Notes: generated by a model from the letters alone, not told the origin. A DNA stretch of 64,000 nucleotides from Ctena decussata (GCA_963989385.1 OZ022507.1:52897400-52961399); one strand, 5' to 3'; counted from the stretch's first letter, positions 1 through 12,109 are shown. A program made the numbers and translations.

Positions 1-690
1 TTGTTAAACTAATCTGTGACTTCTTAATGCTCGAACAGATAACTATTTATTGGTCAAAATTAGTAAAACAGAAGCCTGTATTTCGCCATTGAGACGGACA
101 CCGATTCGCCCTGAAGTAGAACACGGGCATATAGTTTCGGAGACAGTTTAATCACTGGCACATACATTCAGCACATATTAAATGCACAAACAAATCTTTG
201 TCTTTTGTTTTAGGCACGCCACAGTGGTAAACAATTATCGCACATAGTAAAATAGCCCCTTAAATAAAATGATTAGGCCTACTATATGTATCAGGAGTCA
301 ATTTGTGGGTGTATCTGCATTTACGTACCCTACAGTATGTCTCATTATCTTCTAAAGATCGTTTTAATTCGACACCAAACAAAGCATCAGTTCGAAATAT
401 ATGAAATGAAAATGCGGATTTTCTGGATATTACATACCCTATATAACGTTGTCCTATAACGGCTGGACCTGTTTATCTGTTCGAGTCAAGGGCTTAGCTG
501 TTCGACTTAAGGGCTAATTTGGGTAGATGGATTAAACCCCTTGTTTTGCCCTTATTTCACGAAGTATGGCTAAACGGTTGCAGGTTTAAGTGCTGGAAAA
601 GCTGTGCTAGCTACTGCATCACTCAAACACGATGTGGATCAACAGGCAAGGGCCATAGGTGCAATGAAATACAAAAAGTGTTCGACTCAA
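1..690. other. No gene recognised; short 21-bp iterations
   Basis: AT-rich non-coding DNA. The only structure I see is a motif of about 20 bp built on tgttcgactcaagggc, found near 480, 500 and 678. The open frame that starts at 519 runs into the tandem repeats downstream and is not a credible gene. Confidence 0.5.
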
Positions 691-741
691 GGGCGAACTA
701 TCCTATGTATCCATGCAAGTTTAGTGGAATTGCACTACTGG

Positions 742-2012
742 TTGTCGAGCCCGCTTGCGGAGAGCGAGACATAGTTGTTACAATGTCAGTTCGGTGTATG
801 TCCGTGCGTGCGTTAGTGCGTGCGTGCGTGCATGCGTTAGTGCGTGCGTCCGGATTTGTCCGGGCCATAACTTCTACATTAATGGATGAATTTCAAAATA
901 ATTTGGCACAATTGTTCTCCTTGATAAGTCAAAGTGCCTTTTGAAACATTTGTTCAGGTAGGTCCAAGGTCAAGGTCACACTTGAAGGTCAAATGATAAA
1001 ATGGCCATAAATTGAGCTTGTCCGGGCCATAACTTCTACATTTATGGATGGATTTCAAAATAATTTGGCACAATTATTTATCTTGATGAGTAGAAGTGCT
1101 TTTTGAATTAATTGTTCAGGTAGGTCCAAGGTCAAGGTCACACTTGAGGGTCAAATGATAAAATGGCCATAAATTGAGCTTGTCCGAGCCATAACTTCTA
1201 CATTAATGGATGGATTTCAAAATAATTTGGCACAATTAATCTCCTTGATGAGTAAAAGTGCCTTTTGAAACATTTGTTCAGGTAGGTCCAAGGTCAAGGT
1301 CACACTTGAAGGTCAAATTATAAAATGGCCATAAATTGAGCTTGTCCGAGCCATAACTTCTACATTTACGGATGGATTTCAAAATAATTTGGCACAATTG
1401 TTCTCCTTGATGTTTAAAAGTGCCATTTGGAAAAATTATTCAGGTAGGTCCAAGGTCAAGGTCACACTTGAAGGTCAAATGATAAAATGGCCATAATTTG
1501 AGCTTGTCTGAGCCATAACTTCAACATTTACAACTGGATTTCAAAATTATTTAACACAATTGTTCTCCTTGATGAGAAGAAGTGCAATTTGGAACATTTG
1601 TTCTATTAGGTCCAAAGTCAAGGTCACACTTGAAGGTCAAATGATTAAATGGTCATACATTGAGCTTGTCCGAGCCATTACTTCTACATTTACGGATGGA
1701 TTTCAAAATAATTTGGCACAATTGTTCTTCTTGATTAGTGGAAGTGTCAAGTGACATATGTGTTTGGGTAGGTCCAAGGTCAAGGTCACACTTGAAGGTC
1801 AGATATTGTAACTGTCAAAAATTGAGCTTGCCTGGGTCGTCACTTCTTCTTATTTTCCTTTGTGAAATTTGGAGGAAAAAAGAAGAAAATGCTGGCTAAG
1901 CATGATGTTTTTTGGCTTCTTTCTAGATTGAAGCAGTTACTTAGTCTTGACATACTTATAGGTCACTAAAGCAAACAGCGGGCTCGACCAGTTGTCCCTG
2001 GACAACCTTCTA
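742..2012. mobile_element. Element with inverted ends carrying a 162-bp tandem array
   Basis: The left end ttgtcgagcccgct (742-755) is matched in inverted orientation by agcgggctcga (1977-1987), followed by a short hairpin gttgtccctggacaac and cttctag up to 2012. Between them lie a GT/CG-rich microsatellite-like stretch (about 808-858), the 162-bp array and a unique tail. A piece of the ~145-bp repeat found at 2.0-2.8 kb (tgtatccatgcaagttt) sits just left of the element at about 700. That repeat resumes at ttcatgagat right after 2012, so the element appears to have inserted into an older array. No transposase frame is present, so it would be non-autonomous. The family is not identified and the exact ends are inferred. 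Confidence 0.6.
855..1850. repeat. 162-bp tandem array, about six copies
   Basis: The anchor ggtccaaggtcaaggtcac recurs at 961, 1123, 1285, 1447, 1609 (one base changed) and 1771. Every interval is exactly 162 bp. Units also share ggccataacttctacattta and ggatttcaaaataatttggc. Copies differ by scattered substitutions but not by net indels. Because 162 is divisible by 3 the same frame can stay open across units, which explains short frames such as 1560-1754; they are not genes. Confidence 0.9.
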
Positions 2013-2014
2013 GT

Positions 2015-2790
2015 TCATGAGATACAGTGTGTACAAGAACGTGTCATCTAAGTCCTCAAGTGACCTTGAAAATGAGGTCAAGGTCACCACTACTATAATC
2101 AGCTCTTAAACTTGTCCCAATGATGTATCCATGCAAGTTTTATGAAATTCCATCAATTGGTTCAGGAGATATCATGGGCACAATGAATTGTCATCTCAGT
2201 CCTCCAGTGACCTTGAAAATTAGGTCAATGTTAACAAATATAATCAGCTCTAACTTGTCCCAATGATGTATCCATTGAAGTTTGGTGAAATTCCATCCAC
2301 TGGTTCATGAGATACTGTTGGTACAAAAAAATTGTCATCAAGTCCTCCAGTGAACTTGAAAATGAGGTCAATGTCACCAAAACCTAATCAGCTCTTAAAC
2401 TTATCCCTATGATGTATCCATGTCGTTTGATGAAACTCTATCCATTGGTTCAGGAGATGTCATGGGTATATGAAAATGGCATCCAAGTCCTCCAGTGATC
2501 TTAAAAATAAGGCCAAGAACACCAAACTCTAATCAGCTCTTAAACTTTTCCCATAGATATATCCATGCGAGTTTGGTGATATTCCATTTTTTGGTTCATG
2601 AGATATCATGCATACAAAAATTCGTCATCTAAGTCCTCCAGTGACATTGAAAATAAGGTCAAGGTCATCAAAATCTAATCAGTTCTTAAAACTATCCCAA
2701 TAACATATTCATGCAAGTTTGGTGAAATTCTATCCATTGATTAAAGAGATATCGTGCATACAAAAACCTGTCACACCGAACCCGACGTCC
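2015..2790. repeat. Degenerate ~145-bp tandem array
   Basis: The motif tcctccagtgaccttgaaaa (with variants) recurs at 2053, 2200, 2343, 2488 and 2634, a spacing of 143-147 bp. Each unit also has a tgatgtatccatgcaagttt block and an attccatccattggttca block. Substitutions are frequent, so the array is old. A leftmost piece lies at about 690-740, separated by the inserted element. A related, much more decayed array is at 5960-6440. Confidence 0.8.
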
Positions 2791-2799
2791 GGGATACGC

Positions 2800-3418
2800 A
2801 CTGAAAACAATATGGTTGGTGGGGCGACATAATCATCTCTTGGGGGAGAGGTGCACATTTTTTCCCTATAAAAGTAGTCCCTTATTTGAAATCCAGCCGA
2901 TGATGAGAATTTCAGGTATGCTTCTCCAAAGATTATCTAATATTTACCATTTTTGTGAACCATGAAGGGCTGAAGAAACTAAAAAACGCTTACGTGGGAC
3001 ATGTTCTGATTAATCATAAGCACAGGCTAAAAGACATTGTTTTGTGTGCGTAACATATTAACGTTTTTTTGTGTGATTTGTTTTAAGTACCTACCTGAAA
3101 AAGAGCCCCACCGAGAACATAACCTTGCATCAACTTTGAATCAAAGTTGTTTCAACGTTGATTCAATGTTGATCTCACAGTGTCTGCATGTTATCAACTC
3201 GTATTATCCTATTACATTTCTTCTTTTTTTTTGTCTTCTTGTTTATATTTATTTATTTATTCATTTATCTATATATCTAATTATTCGTTTTTAATTAACA
3301 TTTTTCCATGATATTATAATTTGCGTTAAATAAATGGTGTGGTTTGAATGTGGATTTTTGACTGCGTTTTCCGATCATCGCCGTTAGACACTTCGTAACT
3401 CGGATTCATGGAATAGAT
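2800..3418. other. No gene recognised
   Basis: AT-rich non-coding sequence. At 3126-3175 there are short imperfect iterations of tcaacgttgattcaatgttg. T-rich low-complexity sequence fills 3220-3300. Confidence 0.4.
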
Positions 3419-3422
3419 AATT

Positions 3423-3658
3423 GAGCCGCGACACGACAAAAACAACAATGTGGTTGTGCGCCCAGCGCAGACTCAGATCAGCCAGGGCATCCGCCCAGTC
3501 TGATCAGAGTCTTCGCTGTCCGCATGGAGGTAGCTTAATCCCTTAGCTACCCTTTGAGCACTTAACGAAGAGTGTGGTCAAGCTTGGTTAATGCCCGTGA
3601 TGATCTGAGTCTGCACAGGGCGCACAACCACATTATTGGTTTTCTCGTGTCGCGGCGC
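3423..3658 (+). mobile_element. 236-bp foldback element, copy 1
   Basis: It begins gagccgcgacacga and ends with the inverse tcgtgtcgcggcgc. The interior is an imperfect long palindrome, with cagcgcagactcagatca on the left pairing with tgatctgagtctgc on the right around a ggtagctt/agctacc centre. It is flanked by aatt at 3419-3422 and aatt at 3659-3662, a 4-bp target-site duplication. It has no coding capacity. Other copies in this window are listed separately. The superfamily is not assigned. Confidence 0.85.
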
Positions 3659-3662
3659 AATT

Positions 3663-5950
3663 ATGCCACTGGAATGTTTTTCATTGTTTTCATTGTGAGT
3701 GTTCCTTTTCATGATTTGCATAATGTTATTTGTTTGCAGCGGCTTCGACAATATACAACACATCTAAAACAACAAGATAAACAACTGAATACCCACTCCA
3801 CCGCAACCCCCGACCCCTCCCACCGCCCGAAGTTAGTAGAAATAGGCTAAAATAATTGTATAAAACTTTCCAGTTTGTGTTTCCATCGCCTGAACATACA
3901 TGTAGGGATATCACTTTTACCTAGGTCATACTTGATTAACTTTTGACAGTATCAGGGTCCTTTTTTACTTTTCAACAGTTAGTCTTGTCTCTGCAAGTTC
4001 TCTAGTTTTGAGCGGTTGTTGATACAATCGTTAAGTTATAATTCTTCCTTTGACCCCAAGACGATCCTATAATACCGATATCAAGCTCTATCGCTTTTTA
4101 CCATACACATGTCCCTTTTGTTATTTGAACCAACAATGTTTGGTCTTTGTAACTCTTCTTACATATTTCAAGAAAGTTTGCTACTGAGACGTTCAGTCAT
4201 TGCTCCAATAGTCTGCAAAAGATCTAACTTTACCGAGGTCATGTTCAACTTCAACTGATTTTTACCAGCCCCCGAGGTTATAAAATTTGAGTTTGAGATT
4301 ATTCTCAACTTTCCTAACCTCGAACCCAGATGCATGACACTTTGTCTATTTCTTCTTTTCTTCAACAGTATTTTCTTGTCACTGTAACTACTCTAAGACT
4401 TGCAGTTTTCAATGAACGTTTATGCGACTTGCATTTACTATTTCCATGACCTGAATAGGATATATTATCGAGGCCATGCTTCACAGATTTTGTTAACAGA
4501 CTCTTTGATCTTTGTCAGTTTTAGCCTGTTTGTCAACATACTTATTTTCTTTTCCCCACAACTCCTCTAAAATAGTTCTCCCCGTACAGAAACCATAGTG
4601 AAGCTGACTGAAAAATCGGAATTAATAATTAGTTAAGGTTTATATTCTGTACGGATTTGTATTATTTGGGCCACGTTTTGATACAAATGTATTTACTATG
4701 CATTGAATGGACCGCATAATGAAGTTTACAAACTTAAGGTTTGTTTTTCACGCCATAGAAAGGGTCATTGATGAGACTTTGTGAGACGAAACTACGTCTT
4801 CGTCTGATCTACCTTCTTTCTAATGAATGTTTCCATTGCTCTTGAAGGATCTCATTCACGATATTTATTAGAGTCTTTATCTTTAAGTGGTTTGTATTTA
4901 TATTTAAAGCAACTGTTTTTACAAAGATAATGATATTTCACTCAAGTCACGCCCCAGTGGGTTTTGTCAGAATTATAGGTGTTATCAGTATTTTAATAGA
5001 ATGTCTGGCCTTCGCAACTTCCCTTACAGCTTTCATTCGATTTTGGTTAGAAGGAAAGTCTTGACTTCCCCACTGCACTTACAATTTGCAAGGAATTTGA
5101 TCCTCCAATTACCACCTGATCCTCTACAAACGCAACTGTCGACGTCATACTGCTCAGATACTTACATATTACAATCCGGGGCGCTTTGCATTTAGTTTTC
5201 CATTTCCATCAGTATCAGAGGGATGGGTATTTCAGAAATCATTATGCAAATATGGAGAAAATAGATTTATTGTATGCGCTTAAAGCAAGAACGACATGAA
5301 ATTAAGTTTTTAATGTTTATGTTTAGTAAAATTAAACTGATTCCCTTCAAGGCATGAATTAGCAATTAGTGAACTTCCTGGAAAGTGGCAAGAAATAGTT
5401 TAACAGCTTCCAACTTCGTTTGCAAGATAGCATACTGCAGTCATAACAATTTAATTGATAGGTACTGCATCAAAATTGTAACGTGTCTTCTGTTTTTATC
5501 GTCGACACTGAGAATAGAATGATACTGATAATGTTGGTTGGAAAGTAATTCTGAAAAAAAAATAAAAAAGATATCGGCTCCAGATTTGCTTTGGACTTAG
5601 TTTCTTGATTGAAGAAGATTTTACGAAAATCTTACATTTCGGAACAATTCAAACAGATTCTTGACCATTAGGAAGATAAGACTATAACTTCGATGCATGT
5701 CTGGTTTTTAACCCATTAAAGCTTGCGTTTACTAGTCTTAGACTAGCACATCCAGGGAATCTTCGTTACTTCTTGAAGATATATGGATATATGGGTATAT
5801 AGCCATGTTCACAAAGGAAAACTAGACACGTTTTCAGAGAGAACCAGATTCCTCCACCCCCATCAGCTGATTCCCATCCTCCCAAGTCCCCCACCAGTGC
5901 ATTTACAACTTCCTTCTGGTTTCGTTATCCTAAAATATGTTACATGTTGT
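3663..5950. other. No gene recognised; one decayed foldback remnant
   Basis: Non-coding AT-rich sequence. At 4266-4330 there is a half-size remnant (ccgaggttataaaatttgag through cctaacctcgaaccc) of the family found intact at 6820-6971. The short frames here have no recognisable motif. Confidence 0.4.
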
Positions 5951-5959
5951 TGGATATAT

Positions 5960-6440
5960 TGATATGATCGACCAAGTTTGGTCTAAAGATGCAGATACAT
6001 TTAAAAGCATTTCAAGTTCGTCTGTTTCCTTGAAAAGAAGTCAAGATTACGAAAAAATCGCATCATCTCTTCCACTTGTTATGAATATAATTATTATATC
6101 AATACAAATCTGATTAAGTTCCACCCACTGGTTAGAGAAGTATACCCTTGGTAAAACAAACTTCTTAGGCCCTGTAAATTGGGTCAGGTCAATCCTATTG
6201 TACTGCCTCTTAAACTTGTTTGGAGAAAATCCATCCATTGGTTTAAAAGATATTATACATACAAGTCTTTGAACTAAGATCACCAAAAAGTGACTATGAC
6301 TTAAACCTTTCTCAATGATGTATCCATGCAAGTTTGATAAATATATCTATCTATTAATTCAAAAGATGATTCATTTAAGGGATCCTGTAAGTTTGCTGTT
6401 GGCCCTGATACAGGGGCCGGGCCAAGGTCACCAAAATCTA
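5960..6440. repeat. Highly decayed ~145-bp repeat array
   Basis: Pieces of the 2.0-2.8 kb monomer are visible: a cacccactggtt block near 6124, ccatccattggtttaaaag near 6231, and tgatgtatccatgcaagttt at about 6316. Divergence is too high to fix unit edges. Confidence 0.5.
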
Positions 6441-6819
6441 ATTGTAGAACTTTAGTAAAGCGGACTGATGTGTATTCCTCTCCTATTAGAGAGTGAATCA
6501 AAGCAAAGTTGGTGTCCTAAAACTTCAGTATCTCTTCTCTATTTCCATACCGAGGATTTGAAGACCAGGCTGAAACAGAAGAACTTCTCAGGGTTCATGG
6601 AATCGAGGTAGTGTGAGAAGTTTTATTGCTTGTCGATCGCCTTTTTTTAATTTCTCTGATTGAGGGTACCAATGTATTTTCCATTATTTGCTGAGCTTGG
6701 CAGGTACATTTCTTCATCACATGTTCTTAATTTTGCACTTTACACTTTTCAGTAATAGAACCACATCTGATTAATTACGTGCAAGCTTCCTATAGACAAG
6801 ATCAAGGAAGTAAATTAGC

Positions 6820-6971
6820 CTGGCTCTGAGGTTATAAAACTTGAGTACATTCTCAAACTCAACATAAAGCACACTGATTGGCTGCTTCCGAGCAAATGCT
6901 CGGAAGCAGCCAATCAGTGTGCTTTATTTTGAGTTTGAGATCATTCTCAAGTTTTATAACCTCGAACCCAG
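6820..6971. mobile_element. Long-hairpin MITE, gaggttataaaact family
   Basis: This is a near-perfect palindrome of about 150 bp. The left arm runs from ctggctctgaggttataaaa to ctgattggctgcttccgagc. The right arm starts at gctcggaagcagccaatcag and ends at ttttataacctcgaacccag. The loop is only a few bases. It has no coding capacity. Its termini match the element at 8718-8959 and the remnant at 4266-4330. A transcript across it would form a long double strand. Confidence 0.8.
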
Positions 6972-7339
6972 TTTATGGTTAAAGTTCGCTGTAAATATTC
7001 TAAAATTTGAACTAACAACGACCACGTTTTCAAGAAATGCATCGTCATTAAGCCAAATTTGGTTTATTCCGTTACATAATGAAATAACATCTAGATGCCT
7101 TTGCTAAATGGAATGGTGTTCCATGACGACGCGGACGTTTTAAAAATTAGAACAGTCAGACCTAAAACTGTCTTTAAGGTTGCTTCCTTCGCCACTTTTG
7201 ATGGCCTAGACATACTATTGTGTGCCCTCAGAACGTGGATTTAGATCTGTGATAATTACAAAGATATATTAATATTTACGTCTCTAAAAGGGTTCGTTTG
7301 TGTGCTTGAAGGATTTCACTAACAGTAATATGCAAGGTG

Positions 7340-8141
7340 AAAGGACTTCTATGATTAAGGCGAGGAGTTTCCCATTATGAAATCAGAACATTTGTGATTC
7401 AGACCCAAAAACATGGGGAGACAATCCAGTCTGACCCTGACTACCCTAAATTCAAGTTTTTCGTATATCTCATATTTTGAGGTAATAAAAATATTGAAAT
7501 CAGCCATTCATTCCATACATTTTTGTCATAAATGCATGCTTAATACACGCATATCACAATACGTTACACTTCCGGTGAAAACGGCCAATAGAGAACGCTT
7601 CACTATAACTAAAATACAAGTACTCCCCCCCCCCCACCCCCGCCGTGACTCAGCATTTCCTTCATGCAGCAGACTTATGCGATGCAAGCACGTAATATAT
7701 ATGAGTGCAGAGCTGGGTCACGGGGGGAGGGGGGGGGGAAGATACTCAGTGGGCCAAAGAAGAAGAATAGTCAACAGTAGCACTGTGATATTCAAGGGTT
7801 ATATTGTGTACCATGACCTTGAAATGAGGTCAAGGTCATATACATATAGTCAAAACTAACCAGTGGTGTCTGTTATGTAAGTAATGTAAGTCAAAAAAGG
7901 GTGAAATGTATACAATAGATAATTTATTTCAACGATCAGTTTGAGGATAATTTTCAATTTATCTCAACAATGACGTCAACGTATGTTTAACGTACTTTAC
8001 ATTGACACAAACACTTGAAATTTCATTTTTCATGCAAGTTACATGTCATAGTCATAAATGCAAAGCAGAAGTCAGTGATCCGTATAACTTTTTAATCATG
8101 AGGAAAATTCATGCCTAAAGCATAGAAGCATAGAAGTCCTT
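7340..8141 (+). mobile_element. 0.8-0.9 kb TIR element with facing C and G tracts, copy 1
   Basis: The left end is aaaggacttctatgattaag and the right end is the inverse, catagaagtcctt. Near the middle a run of C precedes a gtgactcagc block, and about 70 bp later the inverse gctgggtcacgg leads into a run of G, so a second inverted repeat is nested inside. A tail with tgaccttgaaatgaggtcaa and gcatagaag duplicated near 8121 follows. Reversed copies lie at 23113-24045 and 26479-27416. The frame at 7413-7859 lies inside and is not a gene. Confidence 0.75.
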
Positions 8142-8717
8142 CTTTGTTCTCATGAGTATGCTACTTAAATTCTATTTACTTTTTTCTTGGACCAGCGTAT
8201 ATCATGGCAAACAAATATTTTGTAAATGTATGGCACACATCCAAATCTTTCACTCCCTTTTCCTTGTATATTTAGTCACTGACATAATATGACATTAGAG
8301 GAAGTTTGTTAATGAATAACAAACAGAACAACTTTCTCGGCAATAAGATACGATGTCTCAGAACGCATATCTCCGGAATAACAAATATGGTCCAGACAGT
8401 CAATTAGCCATTTATTCTGAACAATAATTACAACATTTAGCAAATGACAGGCTCTTGTAAATATAAGCTAGATTGTGACGGTAACGAATGGAAAACTGGC
8501 TTGTGTATTTTCCTGCGTGGGTTGTATTAAGGACAAACCAAAGACAAATATAGCAATATGGTAATGTAGCTTACATTGCTTCTCAATAGAAGAAGTGGTT
8601 TGCCGAATAATTGTGTAACTCGATTATTACTCGTTTGCACCAAATGATTTATTGATTGATCACGATTTGACATAATCTATGTATCATTGTTTTAATGTGT
8701 ATATTCTTTAATGTCCA

Positions 8718-8959
8718 GGCCCCGAGGTTATAAAACTTTTTTCCTGCTCAACTCAGCTGAGCATGAAATTTCCTCTGCTGATAAATATGAAAATGCCAAT
8801 TAATGTTGGCATTTTCATATTGATAAGCAGAGAAAATTACATCCTCAGCTAAACCGAGCAAGAAAACAACTGTACTTATCAGTAATTTGCCTTTTATTAG
8901 CAGGTAAAATTTCATGCTCAGCTGAGTTGAGCACGAAAAAGTTTTATAACCTCGGGGCC
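8718..8959. mobile_element. Foldback MITE with compound hairpins
   Basis: The ends are ggccccgaggttataaaact and the inverse agttttataacctcggggcc. Inside, a separate perfect hairpin centres near 8801 (tgaaaatgccaa and ttggcattttca). A second inverted block, tgctcagctgagttgagc, faces gctcaactcagctgagca. It is non-coding and belongs to the same terminal family as 6820-6971. Confidence 0.8.
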
Positions 8960-8964
8960 AGTTT

Positions 8965-9595
8965 ATGCATTATAATGCATATTCAATGCACCTTGAAGCT
9001 TTGACTTCGCAAGACAGCATACGTTTTTAATATATCTCAATTTAGAAGTCCATAGATTACGCGTTAAGCATTGTCTATGGACATCTTAGTCGAGATACAA
9101 TAAAATGTAGGTACACTGTAAGAAACGCTCTTGGATAAAACCTATTGTTTGCTTCAAATAGTCATCTATTAGTTCCATTAATGGATGTTTACTCGATGAT
9201 TTTCAAAATAACCGGTGCTCGATTACAAGTTTTGTCTACTGAAGACAGAATTAGAATACATGTTCTTTATGAAACATCGTAAAAAATTATAACGTATCAA
9301 GATGTGAATAAATAGCATTCATTAATTCCACAAATACAAAACGGAAAGAGAAAATCTAGCCTAATTTAGCACATTTTATATCTGAAGAAATGACGTAAAA
9401 TGCGGTAGTGTACTCAATAAAGAAGTAAAATAAATCTACCGAAATAATGCACAAGAAGTTATAACGTAGCAAGTTGTGAACTGAATGCACTGTGGTTTAT
9501 TTTCACAAATATAAAATAAAATATTTGGCAAAACTGGACATATTTTATAACTGACAAAGTTATATCAATCCTGTCCTGTAAATAACAGCTGCTGC
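8965..9595. other. No gene; diverged direct repeat
   Basis: Two blocks starting ttataacgta at 9287 and 9459 (172 bp apart) share caag.tgtgaa and a cacaaataNaaaa stretch, which looks like an old tandem duplication. Nothing else is recognised. Confidence 0.4.
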
Positions 9596-9606
9596 AGTAG
9601 TCGAAA

Positions 9607-9886
9607 GAGAGTCGCCGTAGTCGAGTAATTAGAGTGGCTCGGTTATTGTGCAGAAAGTCGCCGGGAGGTCGTGAGTTCGCGGCTCAACGTCGCCATCCGA
9701 CGACTGGAAAACTCTCTCTGTCACCCCAGCAGAAAATGGGCACCTCTTTTTTTTAATCAGGGAAGGATAAGGTAGTAAAAGGAGAGAGATGGGCTCCGCC
9801 TTTCATCAGCTGTGCTCAAGTTACAATGGGTCTGTAACCCCCACTGCCCCTACGGCCATTAGGTTATGGGAAAACTTAACCTTTTT
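9607..9886 (+). mobile_element. tRNA-derived SINE with target-site duplication
   Basis: The 5' end gtcgccgtagtcgagtaatt contains an A-box-like block (tagtcgagtaattagag). About 45 bp on, gtgagttcgcggctc resembles a B box, as in RNA polymerase III promoters. A non-tRNA body follows (cccctacggccattaggtta) and the element ends in aaacttaaccttttt. It is flanked by agtagtcgaaa (9596-9606) and agtagtctaaa (9887-9897), an 11-bp duplication with one mismatch, as expected for insertion by LINE machinery. The family name is not certain. Confidence 0.7.
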
Positions 9887-9899
9887 AGTAGTCTAAATG

Positions 9900-10890
9900 T
9901 GTGTGAAGTTATAATTGTTTAATACCATTTTCCCTTCAGGCGAAGAGTTTCATTTCAGGAGAAGTAGCTCCGCTATCTCTTTTCCCTCCCGTTTCAATTG
10001 TCAACTCTTGAGGAAAAATTTTCTCCTCTAGTAGCAACTTGCCACCTTCAAGAGTAAGCCCCGTTTTGGAGAGTTTTTCTTTTTTCTTTTGTTTTTCGCC
10101 TTAGGGTTAATATGGTTTACTTTAAGGACATTCTGCCAAACAGTCTGGTCCAATTCCAACATTTTCGGAATGAACAAGAGCATGTGAGCAGAAGCTCTGC
10201 TCACGTTTACTCCCGGCCAAAGCCACTGCTTAATAAAAACACATTTAATACAAAACTTTGAAGCAAATTGCAAAGGACAGACAGCTGGACAATCTATAAC
10301 AACCCCTCGAAGGTTCCTTAAATTTTGAAATCAAAGAATTTACAAATTTAACACAATAACATTAATTTCAACGACTAAGACCTTGGCCTAAAACCAGAGG
10401 CGGCATCCAGATCAGTTTCAATTCAAAACGTAAACCTACTGCCTAGCAACATGAGAACTCTCCCACACCAATTTTTTCGTAAATTATTACGTTGGCGTGA
10501 GAGACGGAAAAAAGGAAATATAGAAATGGAAGACCAAATATACGTTACATGTAGCATTTAGTTTTCTTTTCCCACAATATACTTGGCCATTCTCAAGAAG
10601 TATATAGAATTTGAAGACTGTGTCTCGCAAGACAAAAAATTAATTGGAGAGTAAAAAAGGTCAAACAAGGGGAATGATAAGTAAAAGAAGGCTGATTCTC
10701 TCTTGCACAATACAACTGGTCATACCCAACGTTTGTATTAAGCTGTAGTTAATTTTAAAATCCTAGCTGTAACGGTTCCTGAGAAATCTTTGACAGAAAA
10801 AAGTTCTCTCTTTCACACACAAACACATTAACGGAGAGGACAACTATAATTATTGTATTTCTCTCAACATACTTCGTGTTCCGGGGTTAT
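9900..10890. other. No gene recognised
   Basis: Non-coding sequence with T-rich stretches. Nothing repeated elsewhere in the window was found. Confidence 0.4.
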
Positions 10891-10896
10891 TATCTA

Positions 10897-11038
10897 AATG
10901 AATTTCCATTTTTAGAGTTTTATCGATGTGTAAACGCCGGCGAATCACTCACAAACTGAATAAAGCTTTATGTTATGTTTGTGAGTGATTCGCCGGCGTT
11001 TTCACATCGATAAAATCACAGAAACAGGAAATTCATTT
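10897..11038. mobile_element. 142-bp palindromic MITE
   Basis: The left arm (aaatgaatttcc, ttttatcgatgtg, aacgccggcgaatcactcac) is mirrored by gtgagtgattcgccggcgtt, cacatcgataaaat and ggaaattcattt. About 20 unpaired bases lie at the centre (10957-10976). It is non-coding and the only copy in this window. Confidence 0.75.
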
Positions 11039-11280
11039 CTTATAATTCCAACTTTGTCCATCTCAAAGTTTTTATTCGGCTGCATTATCCATCGGTTTAC
11101 TACATTGGAGGGTTTAGGCGGACAGCATTTAACAAAATCAGAGACATGAGAATTTCAAGCATCACACCCTTCGAAATAACAAACTCTATTTGAAATTACA
11201 AACGGCTTTTTCGTAAGTATTCATTTTTAACACGTTTTCTTGCATGAAAAGTCGAAAACACTAAAAAACAGTCAATGGGT

Positions 11281-11305
11281 CAACAACAACAACAACAACA
11301 ACAAA
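11281..11305. repeat. CAA trinucleotide microsatellite
   Basis: Seven or so consecutive caa units after gggt, directly visible. Confidence 0.9.
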
Positions 11306-11315
11306 TGTCGAGAGC

Positions 11316-11385
11316 GCCGCCATTTTGAAAACGTAACAAACTGACGTTTGCTATGACGCTGACGTTACGTCATAAACAACGTCAT
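11316..11385. promoter_or_regulatory. Cluster of CRE-like half sites
   Basis: gacgtt, tgacgctgacgttacgtca and acgtcat occur within about 60 bp, downstream of gccgccattttg. These resemble CREB/ATF half-sites. No adjacent gene is recognised, so function is speculative. Confidence 0.2.
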
Positions 11386-11841
11386 ACATGCGATTGCTTT
11401 GGTCGTCTCCAGACAAATCTTTTTCTTCTACCTGAATTACAATAAAAAAATGCAAAATTGCCGATTCTTTACGGAAAAGGGTAAAAAAAGCTAAGTAGGA
11501 AGAAAATGCCGCGTATGAACACAACGTCAACAGAGTTTATCGATGTATGAATGCTTCTGCAGATGCTTTCAGCCAATCATTTGTTCGAAATTTGTTCCAA
11601 AGAGAGGCTGTTGAAACCTTGACTTCGTTGTACCCATATGTCTCTTAAGTTCATACACATGTACTAGATGTTTTAATGAGCATGCTACCAGTAATTTGTC
11701 TTTTATTAATTTTTGTTGTCTTAACTTTTTCTAACCGCTTTCATTCCTGCTCTAACTCATATTGCATTGTTTGTGACAGGCTCATTAGTTATGACTAGAA
11801 CACATTATAATCTGCGTCGCATGAAAGGTAATTTATGTCAT

Positions 11842-11973
11842 GTATATACAGGAAAGACTCAGATTAGCCTCTGTATTGGCGCAGTCTGATTGGAGTCTTC
11901 CCTTTTCGTATATACAGGAAAGACTCAGATTAGCCTCTGTATTGGCGCAGTCTGATTGGAGTCTTCCCTTTTC
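11842..11973. repeat. Perfect 66-bp tandem duplication
   Basis: 11842-11907 and 11908-11973 are identical by eye, and gtatata starts a third partial unit. The unit contains gactcagattagcct and cagtctgattggagtcttc, a diverged half of the 236-bp foldback element. The minus-strand frame across it is only the translated repeat. Confidence 0.9.
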
Positions 11974-12109
11974 GTATATATTCTTGTGATGTGGTCTATC
12001 GGTGGTCCTAATATTTACAGTCAACCCAGTCCAACCGGTTATGAAATATCAAATACTTGACTAAAAATTTAAAAGAGAACGATTATACTTAAGGGAGGAG
12101 TCATTTATT

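Noticed and set aside
519..944. 141-codon frame
   Set aside because: It begins in unique AT-rich DNA, crosses a simple-repeat tract and ends in the 162-bp array. No domain.
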